A stretch of 62,002 bases of DNA. Source: Sabulicella glaciei. Lineage in GTDB: Bacteria; Pseudomonadota; Alphaproteobacteria; Acetobacterales; Acetobacteraceae. The position numbers and the translations under genes were made by a program. The DNA lies in the NCBI RefSeq assembly GCF_026183895.1, contig NZ_JAPFQI010000025.1:1-62002 (forward strand), read 5' to 3'. Each line of letters begins with the position of its first letter. The first letter of the stretch is position 1. Positions 11,537 to 19,918 of the stretch are shown one piece after another. The notes under the pieces are model-generated. The model saw nothing but the letters and a program-made list of their open reading frames with translations. It ran no database searches and was not told the origin of the DNA.

Positions 11537-12190
11537 ATGGACACGATCGTGGAATTGCTGGAACTGGACGAGGGGGGCGAGCCGCCCCAAGGGCGCATCC
11601 TGCAGATCTTCGACGTGGCCTGCCGGCTCTTCGCCCAGCGCGGGTTCGACGGCGTGTCCATGCGCGACATCGCGACGGAATGCGGCGTCTCCAAGGCCAC
11701 GCTGTACCACTACTTCCCCGACAAGGACTCGATCCTGCGGCCGCTGGCGATGGGCACCACCCGGTCGCTGTTCCAGCACGTGGCGAAGCACGACGACCCC
11801 ACGGCGGCGGCGCTGGTGCGGCTGCGCTCCTTCCTGGTGGAAACGGCGCGCTTCTTTGAGCGCTTCCGCTGGGCCTGGATCGCCGGGTCCACCGCCTTCT
11901 GGAGCGACCCCAAGACCCGCGCCCGCAAGGAGCGTATCGCCTGGCGCGACCGTTACGAGCAGCTGCTGCGTGAGATCCTGCAGGCCGGGATCGAGGCGGG
12001 CGCCCTGCGCGAGACGGATGTGCGCATCGCGGGGCGCTTCGTCCTCGGCTCGATCAACTGGATGCCGCGCTGGTACGATCCGGCTGGGCCGCTTTCCGCC
12101 GCCGCCATTGCGGAAAGCTTCTGCGACATGATCATCGACGGGCTGCGCGCTCCGGTGCCGGCGGCGCGGCGCAAGGTGGCATCGGGCTGA
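11537..12190 (+). CDS. TetR/AcrR family transcriptional regulator
   Basis: A 217-residue TetR regulator. After a 20-residue leader the DNA-binding domain reads ILQIFDVACRLFAQRGFDGV, then SMRDIATECGVSKATLYHYF, the standard TetR helix-turn-helix. The ligand domain follows (HVAKHDDPTAAALVRLRSFL and so on). It stands at the head of, and in the same direction as, an acyl-CoA degradation operon. An 18-bp near-palindrome lies in the 86-bp gap before the next gene, so this protein probably represses that operon and is released by an acyl-CoA or related ligand (inference). Confidence 0.92.
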   Translation: MDTIVELLELDEGGEPPQGRILQIFDVACRLFAQRGFDGVSMRDIATECGVSKATLYHYFPDKDSILRPLAMGTTRSLFQHVAKHDDPTAAALVRLRSFLVETARFFERFRWAWIAGSTAFWSDPKTRARKERIAWRDRYEQLLREILQAGIEAGALRETDVRIAGRFVLGSINWMPRWYDPAGPLSAAAIAESFCDMIIDGLRAPVPAARRKVASG

Positions 12191-12230
12191 CGCCCCGGCT
12201 TGCGGCGGCACCGCGCCGCGCCTAGTCTCC

Positions 12231-12248
12231 CGACCGAACGGTCGGTCG
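12231..12248. promoter_or_regulatory. Candidate TetR operator
   Basis: The sequence CGACCGAACGGTCGGTCG has seven-base arms CGACCGA/TCGGTCG and differs from its own reverse complement only at two symmetric central positions. It lies 28 bp before the enoyl-CoA hydratase start. CGACCGNNCGGTCG-type sites are common operators of TetR proteins controlling acyl-CoA genes (family knowledge). Binding by the adjacent regulator is inferred. Confidence 0.7.
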
Positions 12249-12276
12249 GTTGGCCGCCACGAAGGGAAGGAAGCCC

Positions 12277-13047
12277 ATGCCGTCGGATGTCGTGACCCTG
12301 GAGGTGGCGGACCACATCGCTGTCGCCACGCTGAACCGCCCCCCCGTCAACGCCGTGAACGCCGAGATGCGCGACCGGCTGATCGAGATCTTCGACGAGG
12401 CGACGGACCGGGACGACATCCGCGTCGTCGTGCTGACGGCGCAGGGCAAGGTGTTCTGCGCGGGTGCGGACCTGAAGCAGCGCCCCGACCCGAAGGTGCC
12501 CGGCCAGTACTGGCGCCACAACCGCGTGACGCGGGAAACGGGCAACGCCATGCGCGAATGCGCGAAGCCCATCATCTGCGCGGTGAACGGCGCGGCGCTC
12601 GGCGCCGGCTTCGGCCTCATGGCCTCCTCCGACATCATGATGGCCTCCGAGAACGCGGTGTTCGGGATGCCGGAGATCGACGTGGGCCTCGCGGGCGGTG
12701 CGGCGATGATCCGGGAGCTGTTCGGCAAGTCCTGGACGCGACGGCTGATGTTCACCGGCGACCGCATCCCGGCCGCCGAGCTGTATCGCCTCGGCGTGAT
12801 CGACTCCGTCTGGCCGGAGAACGAGCTCCTGCCCGAGGCGATGAAGATGGCCGCCCGCATCGCCTCCAAGAGCCCGCTCGGCATCAAGTATGCCAAGAAT
12901 AGCTGCAACTTCGTCGAGCTGATGCCGCCGCGCGACGCCTACCGCTTCGAGCAGAACTTCACCTTCGAGTTGTCCAAGACGGAGGACGCGAAGGAAGCAC
13001 GGATGGCGCAGCTGGAGAAGCGCAAGCCCGTCTTCAAGGGCCGCTGA
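12277..13047 (+). CDS. Enoyl-CoA hydratase/isomerase family protein
   Basis: A 256-residue crotonase-fold enzyme. Motifs seen are GKVFCAGADLKQRP (oxyanion loop), NGAALGAGFGLMASSDIMMASENAVFGMPEIDVGLAGG (second oxyanion segment and active-site loop) and the C-terminal helix KTEDAKEARMAQLEKRKPVFKGR typical of the family. It hydrates or isomerises an enoyl-CoA of unknown chain. The ATG at 12277 follows AAGGAAG at good spacing; a TTG at 12250 is in frame but lies over the operator region. It is first in the operon and its TGA is one base from the next ATG. Confidence 0.93.
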   Translation: MPSDVVTLEVADHIAVATLNRPPVNAVNAEMRDRLIEIFDEATDRDDIRVVVLTAQGKVFCAGADLKQRPDPKVPGQYWRHNRVTRETGNAMRECAKPIICAVNGAALGAGFGLMASSDIMMASENAVFGMPEIDVGLAGGAAMIRELFGKSWTRRLMFTGDRIPAAELYRLGVIDSVWPENELLPEAMKMAARIASKSPLGIKYAKNSCNFVELMPPRDAYRFEQNFTFELSKTEDAKEARMAQLEKRKPVFKGR

Positions 13048-13048
13048 G

Positions 13049-14224
13049 ATGGCGGAGCCCGACTATGAAGCGTTCCGGGAGGAGGTGCGGCTCTTCGCCC
13101 TCGTCCATTGCCCGCCCGAGATCCGCGAAGTGGTCGCGAGCTACCGCAAGCTGTCGCGCAAGATCTGGGCGCCCTGGCAGCGCATCCTCCATGCCCATGG
13201 CTGGGGCGCGCCCTCCTGGCCGAAGCAATATGGCGGCACCGGGTGGGACGCCCGCCAGCGCGTCATCTTCGACGAGGTGATGGCGGAGTGCGACTGCCCG
13301 CCGCAATACCATCACGGGCTGCGCCACCTCGGCCCCGTCATCATCGAGTTCGGGACGGAGGAGCAGAAGCAGCGCTTCCTGCCCGGCATCCTCGATGGCT
13401 CCGACTGGTGGTGCCAGGGCTACTCGGAGCCGGGCGCCGGCTCCGACCTCGCCTCGCTTCGCACCGCGGCGCGGCTGGAGGGCGACCACTATGTCGTGGA
13501 CGGACAGAAGACCTGGACTTCCCACGCGCATGAAGCGGACTGGATGTACACACTGGTCCGCACCTCCAAGGAGGAGAAGAAGCAGCAGGGCATCAGCCTG
13601 CTGCTGATCAAGCTGGACAGCCCGGGCATCACCATCCGCCCGATCCGCACCATCGATGGCTGGCACCACGTGAACGAGGTGTTCCTCGACGACGTCCGCG
13701 TGCCGGTCGAGAACCGCATCGGCGAGGAAGGCAAGGGCTGGACCTACGGCAAGTTCCTGCTGGAGCGCGAGCGCCTGGGCGGCGCCAACATCGCACCGCA
13801 CCGCATGGCCCTGCAGCGCGTGCGCGACCTCGTCCAGACGGAGCTTGCCGGCCCGGCGCGGGAGGAGGAGCGCGGCCTCCTCTTGCACCGCCTGCTGGAA
13901 GCCGAGGCGGAGCTGCTCGGCGCGGCGGAGCTTGGCCGGGAGTCGGTGCAGGCGGTGATGGACGGCGAGCCGCTCGGCCTGCTGCCCTCCGTCGTGAAGC
14001 TGTCCACCAGCGTGACCATGCAATCCATCAGCCAGGTGGCGCTGGACGCGGTCGGCCCGCGCCTCGCCGCGCGCTTCCGCCGCGTGGAGGGCGAGGGGCC
14101 GAATGCCGACCCACCCGGCCTCGAATGGGTGCAGAACTACATGTATGCGCGCGTCCGCACGATCTATGGCGGCAGCAGCGAGGTGCAGAAGAACGTGATC
14201 GCCAGGCAGTTGTTCGGGAACTGA
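13049..14224 (+). CDS. Acyl-CoA dehydrogenase
   Basis: A 391-residue FAD acyl-CoA dehydrogenase. Seen are GYSEPGAGSDLASLRT (flavin/substrate signature), WTSHAHEADWMYTLVRT, and the C-terminal RTIYGGSSEVQKNVIARQLFGN. It desaturates an acyl-CoA and passes electrons to ETF. It belongs to the group of two-subunit-like dehydrogenases commonly encoded as a large/small pair, and the next gene is the partner. It starts one base after the hydratase stop. Confidence 0.93.
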   Translation: MAEPDYEAFREEVRLFALVHCPPEIREVVASYRKLSRKIWAPWQRILHAHGWGAPSWPKQYGGTGWDARQRVIFDEVMAECDCPPQYHHGLRHLGPVIIEFGTEEQKQRFLPGILDGSDWWCQGYSEPGAGSDLASLRTAARLEGDHYVVDGQKTWTSHAHEADWMYTLVRTSKEEKKQQGISLLLIKLDSPGITIRPIRTIDGWHHVNEVFLDDVRVPVENRIGEEGKGWTYGKFLLERERLGGANIAPHRMALQRVRDLVQTELAGPAREEERGLLLHRLLEAEAELLGAAELGRESVQAVMDGEPLGLLPSVVKLSTSVTMQSISQVALDAVGPRLAARFRRVEGEGPNADPPGLEWVQNYMYARVRTIYGGSSEVQKNVIARQLFGN

Positions 14225-14228
14225 CGCC

Positions 14229-15296
14229 ATGCCCTTCGCCGCCGCCCCGCTCATCGCGGGCGAGACCTATGAGACCGCGCTGCGCTTCGGCGAGGAAGCC
14301 GCCGCCGAGCTTGCGCCGCTGGCCGAGCCTTCCGCCCAGGCGACCTGCCTCCGCGCGCAATGGGATCGCATCGCGGGGCTGGGCTGGCCCGGCATCGCGG
14401 TGCCCGAGGCGCAGGGAGGCGCCGGGGGCGATATCGCCGAACTGGCGGCGCTGCTGTGCGGCGCCGGGCGCACGGGGCTGGCCCTGCCCCTGGCCACCGC
14501 CTGCGGCGTGGTGCCGACCCTGCTGGCCGGGCACCCGCTTCTGCCGGAAGCTGCGTCCGGCATTGCCCGCATCGCCGCGATCCTGCCCGGAGCCACCCAG
14601 GACCCCGGCGAGGAATCGCTGCGCCGCCATTCCGACGGGATGCTGCACGGCGCCGCCGTCGGGGTGGAGGCGCCGCCCGCGCCGACTCACGTGATCGCCT
14701 TCGTGGAGGGTGCCGAGCCCGCCCTGCTGCTGCTGCGTGCCGACGCACCGGGTGTCGAGACCGTGGCGAGCCTGCGCGTGGACGGCCGCCTTGCCTTCGA
14801 CATCCGCTGCCGCGCCGCCGCGCCCGATGCCGTGCTGGCCGAGGGGGAGGAGGCGCTGCGCCGCGTCGAGGCGGCGCGTGACCTGGGCGCGTTGCTCGCC
14901 TGCGTCGAGGGCGTTTCCGCCATGGGGGCCCTGGTCGAGCAGACCATCGCCTACCTGAACCAGCGCGTGCAGTTCGGCGCGCCACTCGCCACGCAGCAGG
15001 CGCTGCGCCACCGCGTCGCCGACATGTACGTGGAATACGAGAACCTGCGCGGCATCACCGCCGCCGCGCTGCGCGCCGCCACTACGGAGGATGCGCTGCC
15101 CTGGCGGCCCATCGCCTTCGCCAAGCTGCGCCTCGGCATCGCTGGGCGCGAAGTGGCGGAAAGCGCCATCCAGTGCCATGGCGGCATGGGCATGACGGAG
15201 GAGTTGCCGGCCATCCGCCTGTGCAAGCGCCTGCTGATGGCGGAGTTCGAGCATGGCGGGCGCGTCTTCCAGGCTCGCCGCCTCCTGGCCGCGTGA
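14229..15296 (+). CDS. Acyl-CoA dehydrogenase (partner subunit)
   Basis: A 355-residue acyl-CoA dehydrogenase-like protein, shorter and more divergent than the preceding one. The C-terminal half is well conserved: YLNQRVQFGAPLATQQALRHRVADMY and QCHGGMGMTEELPAIRLCKRLL. The N-terminal half is Ala-rich with weaker motifs. Paired genes of this kind form heteromeric dehydrogenases in several bacteria (for example steroid side-chain enzymes), so a heteromer with the preceding product is likely but not proven. The gene begins 4 bp after its partner's stop. Confidence 0.88.
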   Translation: MPFAAAPLIAGETYETALRFGEEAAAELAPLAEPSAQATCLRAQWDRIAGLGWPGIAVPEAQGGAGGDIAELAALLCGAGRTGLALPLATACGVVPTLLAGHPLLPEAASGIARIAAILPGATQDPGEESLRRHSDGMLHGAAVGVEAPPAPTHVIAFVEGAEPALLLLRADAPGVETVASLRVDGRLAFDIRCRAAAPDAVLAEGEEALRRVEAARDLGALLACVEGVSAMGALVEQTIAYLNQRVQFGAPLATQQALRHRVADMYVEYENLRGITAAALRAATTEDALPWRPIAFAKLRLGIAGREVAESAIQCHGGMGMTEELPAIRLCKRLLMAEFEHGGRVFQARRLLAA

Positions 15297-15304
15297 GAGG
15301 ACCC

Positions 15305-17380
15305 ATGCACCCGCTCGAACCCATGTTCCGTCCCCGCTCCGTCGCCGTGGTCGGCGCGTCCGGCGACGCCGAGAAGCTGGGCGGCCGCACCCTGTTCCAC
15401 ATCAAGGAATTGGGCTTCGCCGGCCGCATCTTTCCGATCAACGTGTCCAGCCGCGAGGTGCAGGGCCTGCCCGCTTGGCCGAGCCTGCGCGACCTGCCTG
15501 AAGTGCCCGACTGCGCGCTGATCGTGCTGCCCGCCAAGCTGGTGGCGGCGGCGCTGGAGGATTGCGCGGCCAAGGGCATCCGTCACGTCCAGGTCCTCTC
15601 CTCCGGCTTCGCCGAGGAAGGGGGCGAGGGCGTCGCGATGCAGGAGCGTCTGGTCGCCATCGCGCGCGACGCCGGCATCCGCATCACCGGCCCCAATGCG
15701 CTGGGCTCGATCTCCCCACCCGATGGGTTCTTCGGCACCTTCTCCTCGCTGCTGGCGACGGCGCGGCCGGGGCCGGGGCGTATCGGCGTCGCGACGCAAA
15801 GCGGGGCCTATGGCTCGCACATCTACGCGGTTGCAGGGTTCCGCGGCCTCGGCATCAGCCGCGCCATCGCCACGGGCAATGAGGCGGATCTCGATGTCGC
15901 TTCCTGCATCGACTACCTCGCGGAGGATGATGGCACCGCCGTCATCTGCGCCTCGCTGGAAGGGTGCCGCAACGGCGACAGGGTGCGCGCGGCGCTTTTG
16001 AAGGCCGCCGCCGCGCGCAAGCCGGTGATCGTCATGAAAGTGGGGCGGACGGAGGAAGGTGCCGCCGCCGCCGCCACCCACACCGGGGCGCTCGCCGGCG
16101 AGGATCGCGTGATCGACGCGGTGTTCCGCGAATGTGGCGCCTTCCGCGCCTCCTCCATCGAGGAGATGCTGGACATCGCCTATCTCTGCTCCGTCGCCGC
16201 GGTGCCGCCGCTGCCGGGCGTGGGCATTCTGTCCGTCTCGGGCGGGATCGGCGTGCTGATGGCGGATGCGGCGGTGGAGGCGGGGCTGCCCGTCCCGCCC
16301 ATGCCACCGGAAACGCTGTCCCGCATCACCGAGATCCAGCCCGTCGCGGGCGGGCGCAACCCGATCGACACCACGGCCAACCTGAACGGCCGGATGCATG
16401 TCTTCGAGGGCATCAGCCAGGCGATGATGGAGGGGGCGGAACTCGGCTCCCTCATGTTCTACCTCGCCCATCTGGGCCGCAACGAGGAGCGCTTCCCGCC
16501 GCTGGAGCAGGCCATGGCCGCGCTGCGGCGCCGCTTCCCCGACCGGCTCGTCGTCGCAGTGATGACGCACGTGGATTCCATCCGGCTGCGACTGGAGGCG
16601 CTGGGCATCCCGGTCTTCGAGGATCCGACCCGCGCCGTCCGCGCGGTCGCCGCCGCCTCGCGGCTGCGCGACCTCCAGGCAGGGGCCGCGGCCCCCCCGA
16701 AGCCGCGCCGCTCGGGCGTGCGTCTGGCGGACGCGAGGAACGAAGCCGCGGCCAAGGCCCTGCTTCGCGAGGCAGGCCTGCCCGTCCCGCCCGAGCATGC
16801 CTGCGCGACGGCGGAGGCGGCGGCTGCGGCGGCCGATGCGCTCGGCTATCCCGTGGTGATGAAGATCCTGTCCGACGACATCCCGCACAAGACGGAGGTG
16901 GGCGGCGTGCTGCTCGGCGTCGCGGATGCCGAGGCGGTGCGCGCCGGCTTTTCAGAGTTGATGCGCCGGGCCGGCGCGGTGCGGCCGGAGGCGCGGCTGG
17001 ACGGGGTGCTGGTCGCGCCCATGCTGAGAGGCGGCGTCGAGACCATCATCGGCACGCAGCGCGATCCGGCTTTCGGCCCCATGGTGATGTTCGGCCTGGG
17101 CGGCGTGTCGGTGGAACTCTTCGCCGACGTGGCCTTCGCCAGCGCGCCGCTGACGCCGGAGCGGGCGGGGGCGCTGGTGGATTCCGTGCGCGGCGCACGG
17201 CTGCTGGAAGGCTGGCGCGGCGCCGCGCCTTGCGACCGGGCGGCGCTGGTTTCCGCCCTCGTCGCCGTGTCGGAACTGGCCGCGGCGGAGGAGGCGGTCG
17301 AGAGCGTGGAGGTGAATCCCCTGCTCGTGCGTCCCGACGGGGCCTTTGCCCTTGATGCTCTGGTGCGTGTGCGTGGCTGA
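15305..17380 (+). CDS. NDP-forming acyl-CoA ligase (acetate-CoA ligase family)
   Basis: A 691-residue fused alpha/beta acyl-CoA synthetase. The CoA-binding Rossmann domain is at the start (MFRPRSVAVVGASGDAEKLGG), and the succinyl-CoA-ligase-like domain has ATHTGALAGED. An ATP-grasp domain forms the C-terminal third (EAGLPVPPEHACATAEAA, YPVVMKILSDDIPHKTEVGGV, VEVNPLLVRPDGAFALDALVRV). It interconverts an acyl-CoA and acid with ADP/ATP. As the last gene of the operon it probably activates the acid degraded by the enzymes upstream. The start at 15305 has AGAGGA close by; the open frame upstream overlaps the dehydrogenase gene. Confidence 0.92.
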   Translation: MHPLEPMFRPRSVAVVGASGDAEKLGGRTLFHIKELGFAGRIFPINVSSREVQGLPAWPSLRDLPEVPDCALIVLPAKLVAAALEDCAAKGIRHVQVLSSGFAEEGGEGVAMQERLVAIARDAGIRITGPNALGSISPPDGFFGTFSSLLATARPGPGRIGVATQSGAYGSHIYAVAGFRGLGISRAIATGNEADLDVASCIDYLAEDDGTAVICASLEGCRNGDRVRAALLKAAAARKPVIVMKVGRTEEGAAAAATHTGALAGEDRVIDAVFRECGAFRASSIEEMLDIAYLCSVAAVPPLPGVGILSVSGGIGVLMADAAVEAGLPVPPMPPETLSRITEIQPVAGGRNPIDTTANLNGRMHVFEGISQAMMEGAELGSLMFYLAHLGRNEERFPPLEQAMAALRRRFPDRLVVAVMTHVDSIRLRLEALGIPVFEDPTRAVRAVAAASRLRDLQAGAAAPPKPRRSGVRLADARNEAAAKALLREAGLPVPPEHACATAEAAAAAADALGYPVVMKILSDDIPHKTEVGGVLLGVADAEAVRAGFSELMRRAGAVRPEARLDGVLVAPMLRGGVETIIGTQRDPAFGPMVMFGLGGVSVELFADVAFASAPLTPERAGALVDSVRGARLLEGWRGAAPCDRAALVSALVAVSELAAAEEAVESVEVNPLLVRPDGAFALDALVRVRG

Positions 17381-17408
17381 AGCCTGATCTGACCGGGTGC
17401 TCAACGCA

Positions 17409-17776
17409 TCACGAGCAGGCCAGCGTCAGGCGCTGCGGTTGCTGTGCAGGGTTCGGCAATCCGGCCTGCATCGGCGCATGGCCGATGGGGTGGAAGGCCG
17501 GGCCGGCGCGCGTCACCAGCACGGGAGCCGAGGGGTGGGCCGTGACGGGAACTGGCGGAGTGGAGTTCAGCGTCGCGCTGCGCGGCACGAAGTCGTTGGC
17601 GGCGATGTCGAGGCGCACGCGGAAGACTATCTGGCCGGACTCGACGCGAGGGATGAGCGAGGTCCGGACCGCGCCGCCGCAAGCCCGGACGTCCTAGGCC
17701 TGCGCAGGCAGAGCGGCACTGGCGATCATGGTGCGAGGGCTGCGGCGAGAAGGGAGCGCACCGGTGGGTCTCCCAT
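17409..17776 (-). pseudogene. Degraded gene for a small exported protein
   Basis: Read leftward, an ATG at 17776 opens MGDPPVRSLLAAALAP and then stops. A second frame carries on the signal-peptide-like text MIASAALPAQA, meets a TAG, and continues in the same frame as DVRACGGAVRTSLIPRVESGQIVFRVRLDIAANDF to a stop at 17409. Together they look like one secreted protein (signal peptide plus a compact domain and a Pro-rich tail ending QRLTLACS) broken by one frameshift and one CAG-to-TAG-type change. If the TAG is a recent change or sequencing error the gene could be intact. Function unknown. Confidence 0.45.
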
Positions 17777-17838
17777 TGGTTTCCGATGCCTCTCCGCGCC
17801 ACCCGAAAGAGGGAAGGTCTCGAAGGAGGGCTCGCTGA

Positions 17839-18078
17839 TCAGACCTTGCGCGGGCTCAGCCGCAAGCCGGGGTGCGCCTGCGCCTCCCGCAACTCGGTCT
17901 CGCGCGCGACCCGCGTTTCACCGGCATCGGTGCCGCGCAGCAGGTATTCGCGGTCAAGCTGGTCGTTGGGCAGCAAGCGCTGCACGGTGAAACGCCCCGG
18001 CGGAAGATGGGAGGCGCCGTGACCGGTGATGAACTCGACACTCTGGCCGACGCCGAAGCGATGCAAGGGCAGGGGCAT
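17839..18078 (-). CDS. Hypothetical protein, 79 aa
   Basis: This begins MPLPLHRFGVGQSVEFITGHGASHLPPGRFTVQRLLPNDQLDREYLLRG. It resembles a small family of uncharacterised alphaproteobacterial proteins with the pattern 'F.VGQ.VE...G......G.F.V.RLLP.......QYR....' and a closing '..ERVV.E..L'. There is no signal peptide or membrane helix. It lies downstream of the cold-shock gene on the same strand, beyond a hairpin. The biochemical role is unknown. Confidence 0.72.
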   Translation of the reverse strand: MPLPLHRFGVGQSVEFITGHGASHLPPGRFTVQRLLPNDQLDREYLLRGTDAGETRVARETELREAQAHPGLRLSPRKV

Positions 18079-18099
18079 TCGCGGGATCCTTCGAAAGCA

Positions 18100-18125
18100 G
18101 AAGGGCGGCCCTTGGGCCGCCCTTC
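18100..18125 (-). terminator. GC-rich terminator hairpin after the cold-shock gene
   Basis: The arms 18101-18110 and 18115-18124 form a perfect 10-bp stem with a CTTG loop, extended by one more pair. It sits 10 bp past the cold-shock stop. The minus-strand tail is only weakly T-rich, so termination may be partial. Confidence 0.7.
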
Positions 18126-18135
18126 GAGTTTGGTG

Positions 18136-18342
18136 TCAGGCCTTGCGGATGCTTGCCGCGGAGGACTTCCCCCCCTGGCCGGCCTGGACCTCGAACTCAA
18201 GCCGGTCGCCTTCACGGACATCGGTGAGGCCGGAGCGCTGCACCTCGGAGATGTGAAGGAAAACGTCCTTTGAGCCATCCTCGGGCTGGATGAAGCCATA
18301 GCCTTTGGTGGCGTTGAACCATTTGACGGTGCCGGTAGGCAT
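18136..18342 (-). CDS. Cold-shock domain protein (Csp family)
   Basis: A 68-residue nucleic-acid chaperone. It has MPTGTVKWFNATKGYGFIQPEDG with RNP1 (KGYGFIQ) and RNP2 (VFLHIS), then a C-terminal GKSSAASIRKA. The length and OB-fold pattern match CspA-like proteins that melt RNA structure. AAAGGA lies about eight bases before the ATG. A 317-bp region upstream separates it from the next divergent gene, typical of csp genes with long leaders. Confidence 0.95.
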   Translation of the reverse strand: MPTGTVKWFNATKGYGFIQPEDGSKDVFLHISEVQRSGLTDVREGDRLEFEVQAGQGGKSSAASIRKA

Positions 18343-18659
18343 AGGATGTTCCTTTCGGAACCAGAGTGCCGACCCGCGCGAATGCGGGACGGATCATCAT
18401 CGAAAGGAATGCGGATCGAGCCTCGACGCGTCCAGCGACGCGAGGTCTGCTAGCGGAAGGAGGGCGGCCGAACCAGTCGAGGCTGACCCATGCATCGTGA
18501 AGCAATTCGTCATCCTGCGCAAGAGTGACGCGGCGCAGGGGGCCAAAGCCGGACAACGGCGTGAGGATGCCCCGGCCTCTCGCCAAGGGAAAAGGCTTTC
18601 CCGAGCGGGGCGTATCAGGCCAGAAATGCGCGTCGCCGGAAGCGTTCGAGGGGGCTCCC
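18343..18659. other. Intergenic region between divergent csp and a small membrane protein
   Basis: I see no gene here. It should contain the cold-shock promoter and leader on the minus strand and a promoter for the membrane protein on the plus strand. Frames open across it (18305-19060, 18525-18660) read as low-complexity shadow. No clear -35/-10 could be assigned. Confidence 0.4.
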
Positions 18660-18863
18660 ATGCGCGTCGTAGTGGCCCTGCTGCTCCTCCTTGCCGCTGC
18701 GCTCGGTGCGTTTGCGTGGTGGGGCCAATACACCGTCGCCGGGCGCACACGCTACGACGAGATGGACGGGCTCTACCCGCTTGGCGCGGGGCTGCTGGCC
18801 GGATTTCTTATCCTTGCCGCGGCCGGGGTGGCTTGGCTTGCTGCGCGCCAGCGGAAGCGGTGA
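18660..18863 (+). CDS. Small inner-membrane protein, 67 aa
   Basis: Two predicted membrane helices: MRVVVALLLLLAAALGAFAWW at the start and YPLGAGLLAGFLILAAAGVAWLAA near the end. They are joined by a short polar loop (GQYTVAGRTRYDEMDG) and closed by a basic tail (RQRKR). The frame is open upstream to 18525, but the membrane segment itself starts at this ATG, preceded by GAGGGGG. Function unknown. Confidence 0.65.
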   Translation: MRVVVALLLLLAAALGAFAWWGQYTVAGRTRYDEMDGLYPLGAGLLAGFLILAAAGVAWLAARQRKR

Positions 18864-18932
18864 TGGTAAGCTGGGCGCGGCGCCCGGAGATCACTCCGAA
18901 GCGCCGCATCCGTAGCCTCTGCGCGAAGAGGC

Positions 18933-19700
18933 CTAGGGCTCCGCTCGTTTCCGTCCGGCCCCTGCGTGGGGGCGACGCGGACGGAGGAAGATCATGCCAG
19001 CCAGACCCAAGCCGAGCAGCGCCATGGGGGCCGGTGCCGGCACCGGCACGGCCGCCTTGACGCTTAGGCCACGGCCGTTCGGGACATGGGTTGTCGTGAA
19101 GAAGCCGCTGAAGCCGCAAACCCCGCCCCAGCCGCAGGTGCCGCCCCGGTCGGTGCTGAAGGAACCGATGACGCTGCCATCGGCCGCGATCGTAAGACTT
19201 CCGTCGGACTCGGTGTTGTTGAAGTAGATCTCGCCGACGGGAATGAGGCTTCCCGGCGACCCGACCAGCTTCAGGCCGTAATATCCCTCGAGATCGGGCG
19301 GACGGGTATTGTCCGTCCAATCCGAAAGCTGTGCATTGATGACCATGGCGCTGCTGACAGGATCGGGGCCGTAATAGGTGGTGAAGCCCAGGTCGACCAA
19401 GCCTTTGGTCGTCCCGATGGCGTCGTAGGGCGGCAGGGCGATGTTGCCGGCGCTGATGGTGTAGCGCGAGCGGACCACATTGTCGGCGAGGCGGAAGAAA
19501 CCGTCCGTGTGGAGGAATTCCGGCAGGGGCCAGGGCGCGGGGCCTGGTGGCGGGTCGCCATATTCCAGATTGTATGCGGGACCGAACCAGGCTGCCGTCT
19601 GGGTGAAGCTGTAGATCCAGTCAGCCTTGGCTGAATGGGGCACCAGGGTTCCGCAGGCGGCCAGGATCCCCCCTGCCAAGACTGCCGCAGATACTCGCAT
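18933..19700 (-). CDS. Exported protein with VPLPA/PEP-CTERM-type sorting signal
   Basis: A 255-residue protein with a signal peptide (MRVSAAVLAGGILAACGTLVPHSAKA). A beta-rich extracellular body rich in Gly, Ser, Asp and Tyr follows, and a classic C-terminal sorting signal: VPVPAPAPMALLGLGLAGMIFLRPRRP (Pro-Ala motif, hydrophobic helix, Arg cluster). Such proteins are processed by exosortase/archaeosortase-like enzymes and are often linked to exopolysaccharide. No exosortase gene lies in this window. The body has two nearby Cys (GGTCGWGGVCGF) that may pair. The ligand or role is unknown. Confidence 0.8.
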   Translation of the reverse strand: MRVSAAVLAGGILAACGTLVPHSAKADWIYSFTQTAAWFGPAYNLEYGDPPPGPAPWPLPEFLHTDGFFRLADNVVRSRYTISAGNIALPPYDAIGTTKGLVDLGFTTYYGPDPVSSAMVINAQLSDWTDNTRPPDLEGYYGLKLVGSPGSLIPVGEIYFNNTESDGSLTIAADGSVIGSFSTDRGGTCGWGGVCGFSGFFTTTHVPNGRGLSVKAAVPVPAPAPMALLGLGLAGMIFLRPRRPHAGAGRKRAEP

Positions 19701-19918
19701 CAGGCCTTACTCCCCGAATTCACATAATGCTGTGGAATAATATCCCTGTCGGGGATCTAGGATATGCCCCGGCCCGGCTATTCAACCTAGGCCAATGTTT
19801 TTCGCGGAACGTGCAACCGCCGCGCCACGCGCATACAACCGCAGGATGATGCGATGAGAGCCCCGGGGGTGTGTTGCCGGCCAATGGGCGAGGCGGCCCC
19901 CGCGCTGGGCGGCAGTCG

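Noticed and set aside
9534-12131. An 865-residue plus-strand frame
   Set aside because: Antisense to the penicillin-binding protein and out of frame with the TetR gene; no domain-like sequence.
14951-16888. A 645-residue minus-strand frame
   Set aside because: Antisense to the acyl-CoA ligase; typical GC-rich shadow translation.
17401-17802. 133-residue minus-strand frame over the degraded gene
   Set aside because: Its translation is Arg/Pro/His-rich shadow text. The signal-peptide and domain-like sequence lies in the other two frames.
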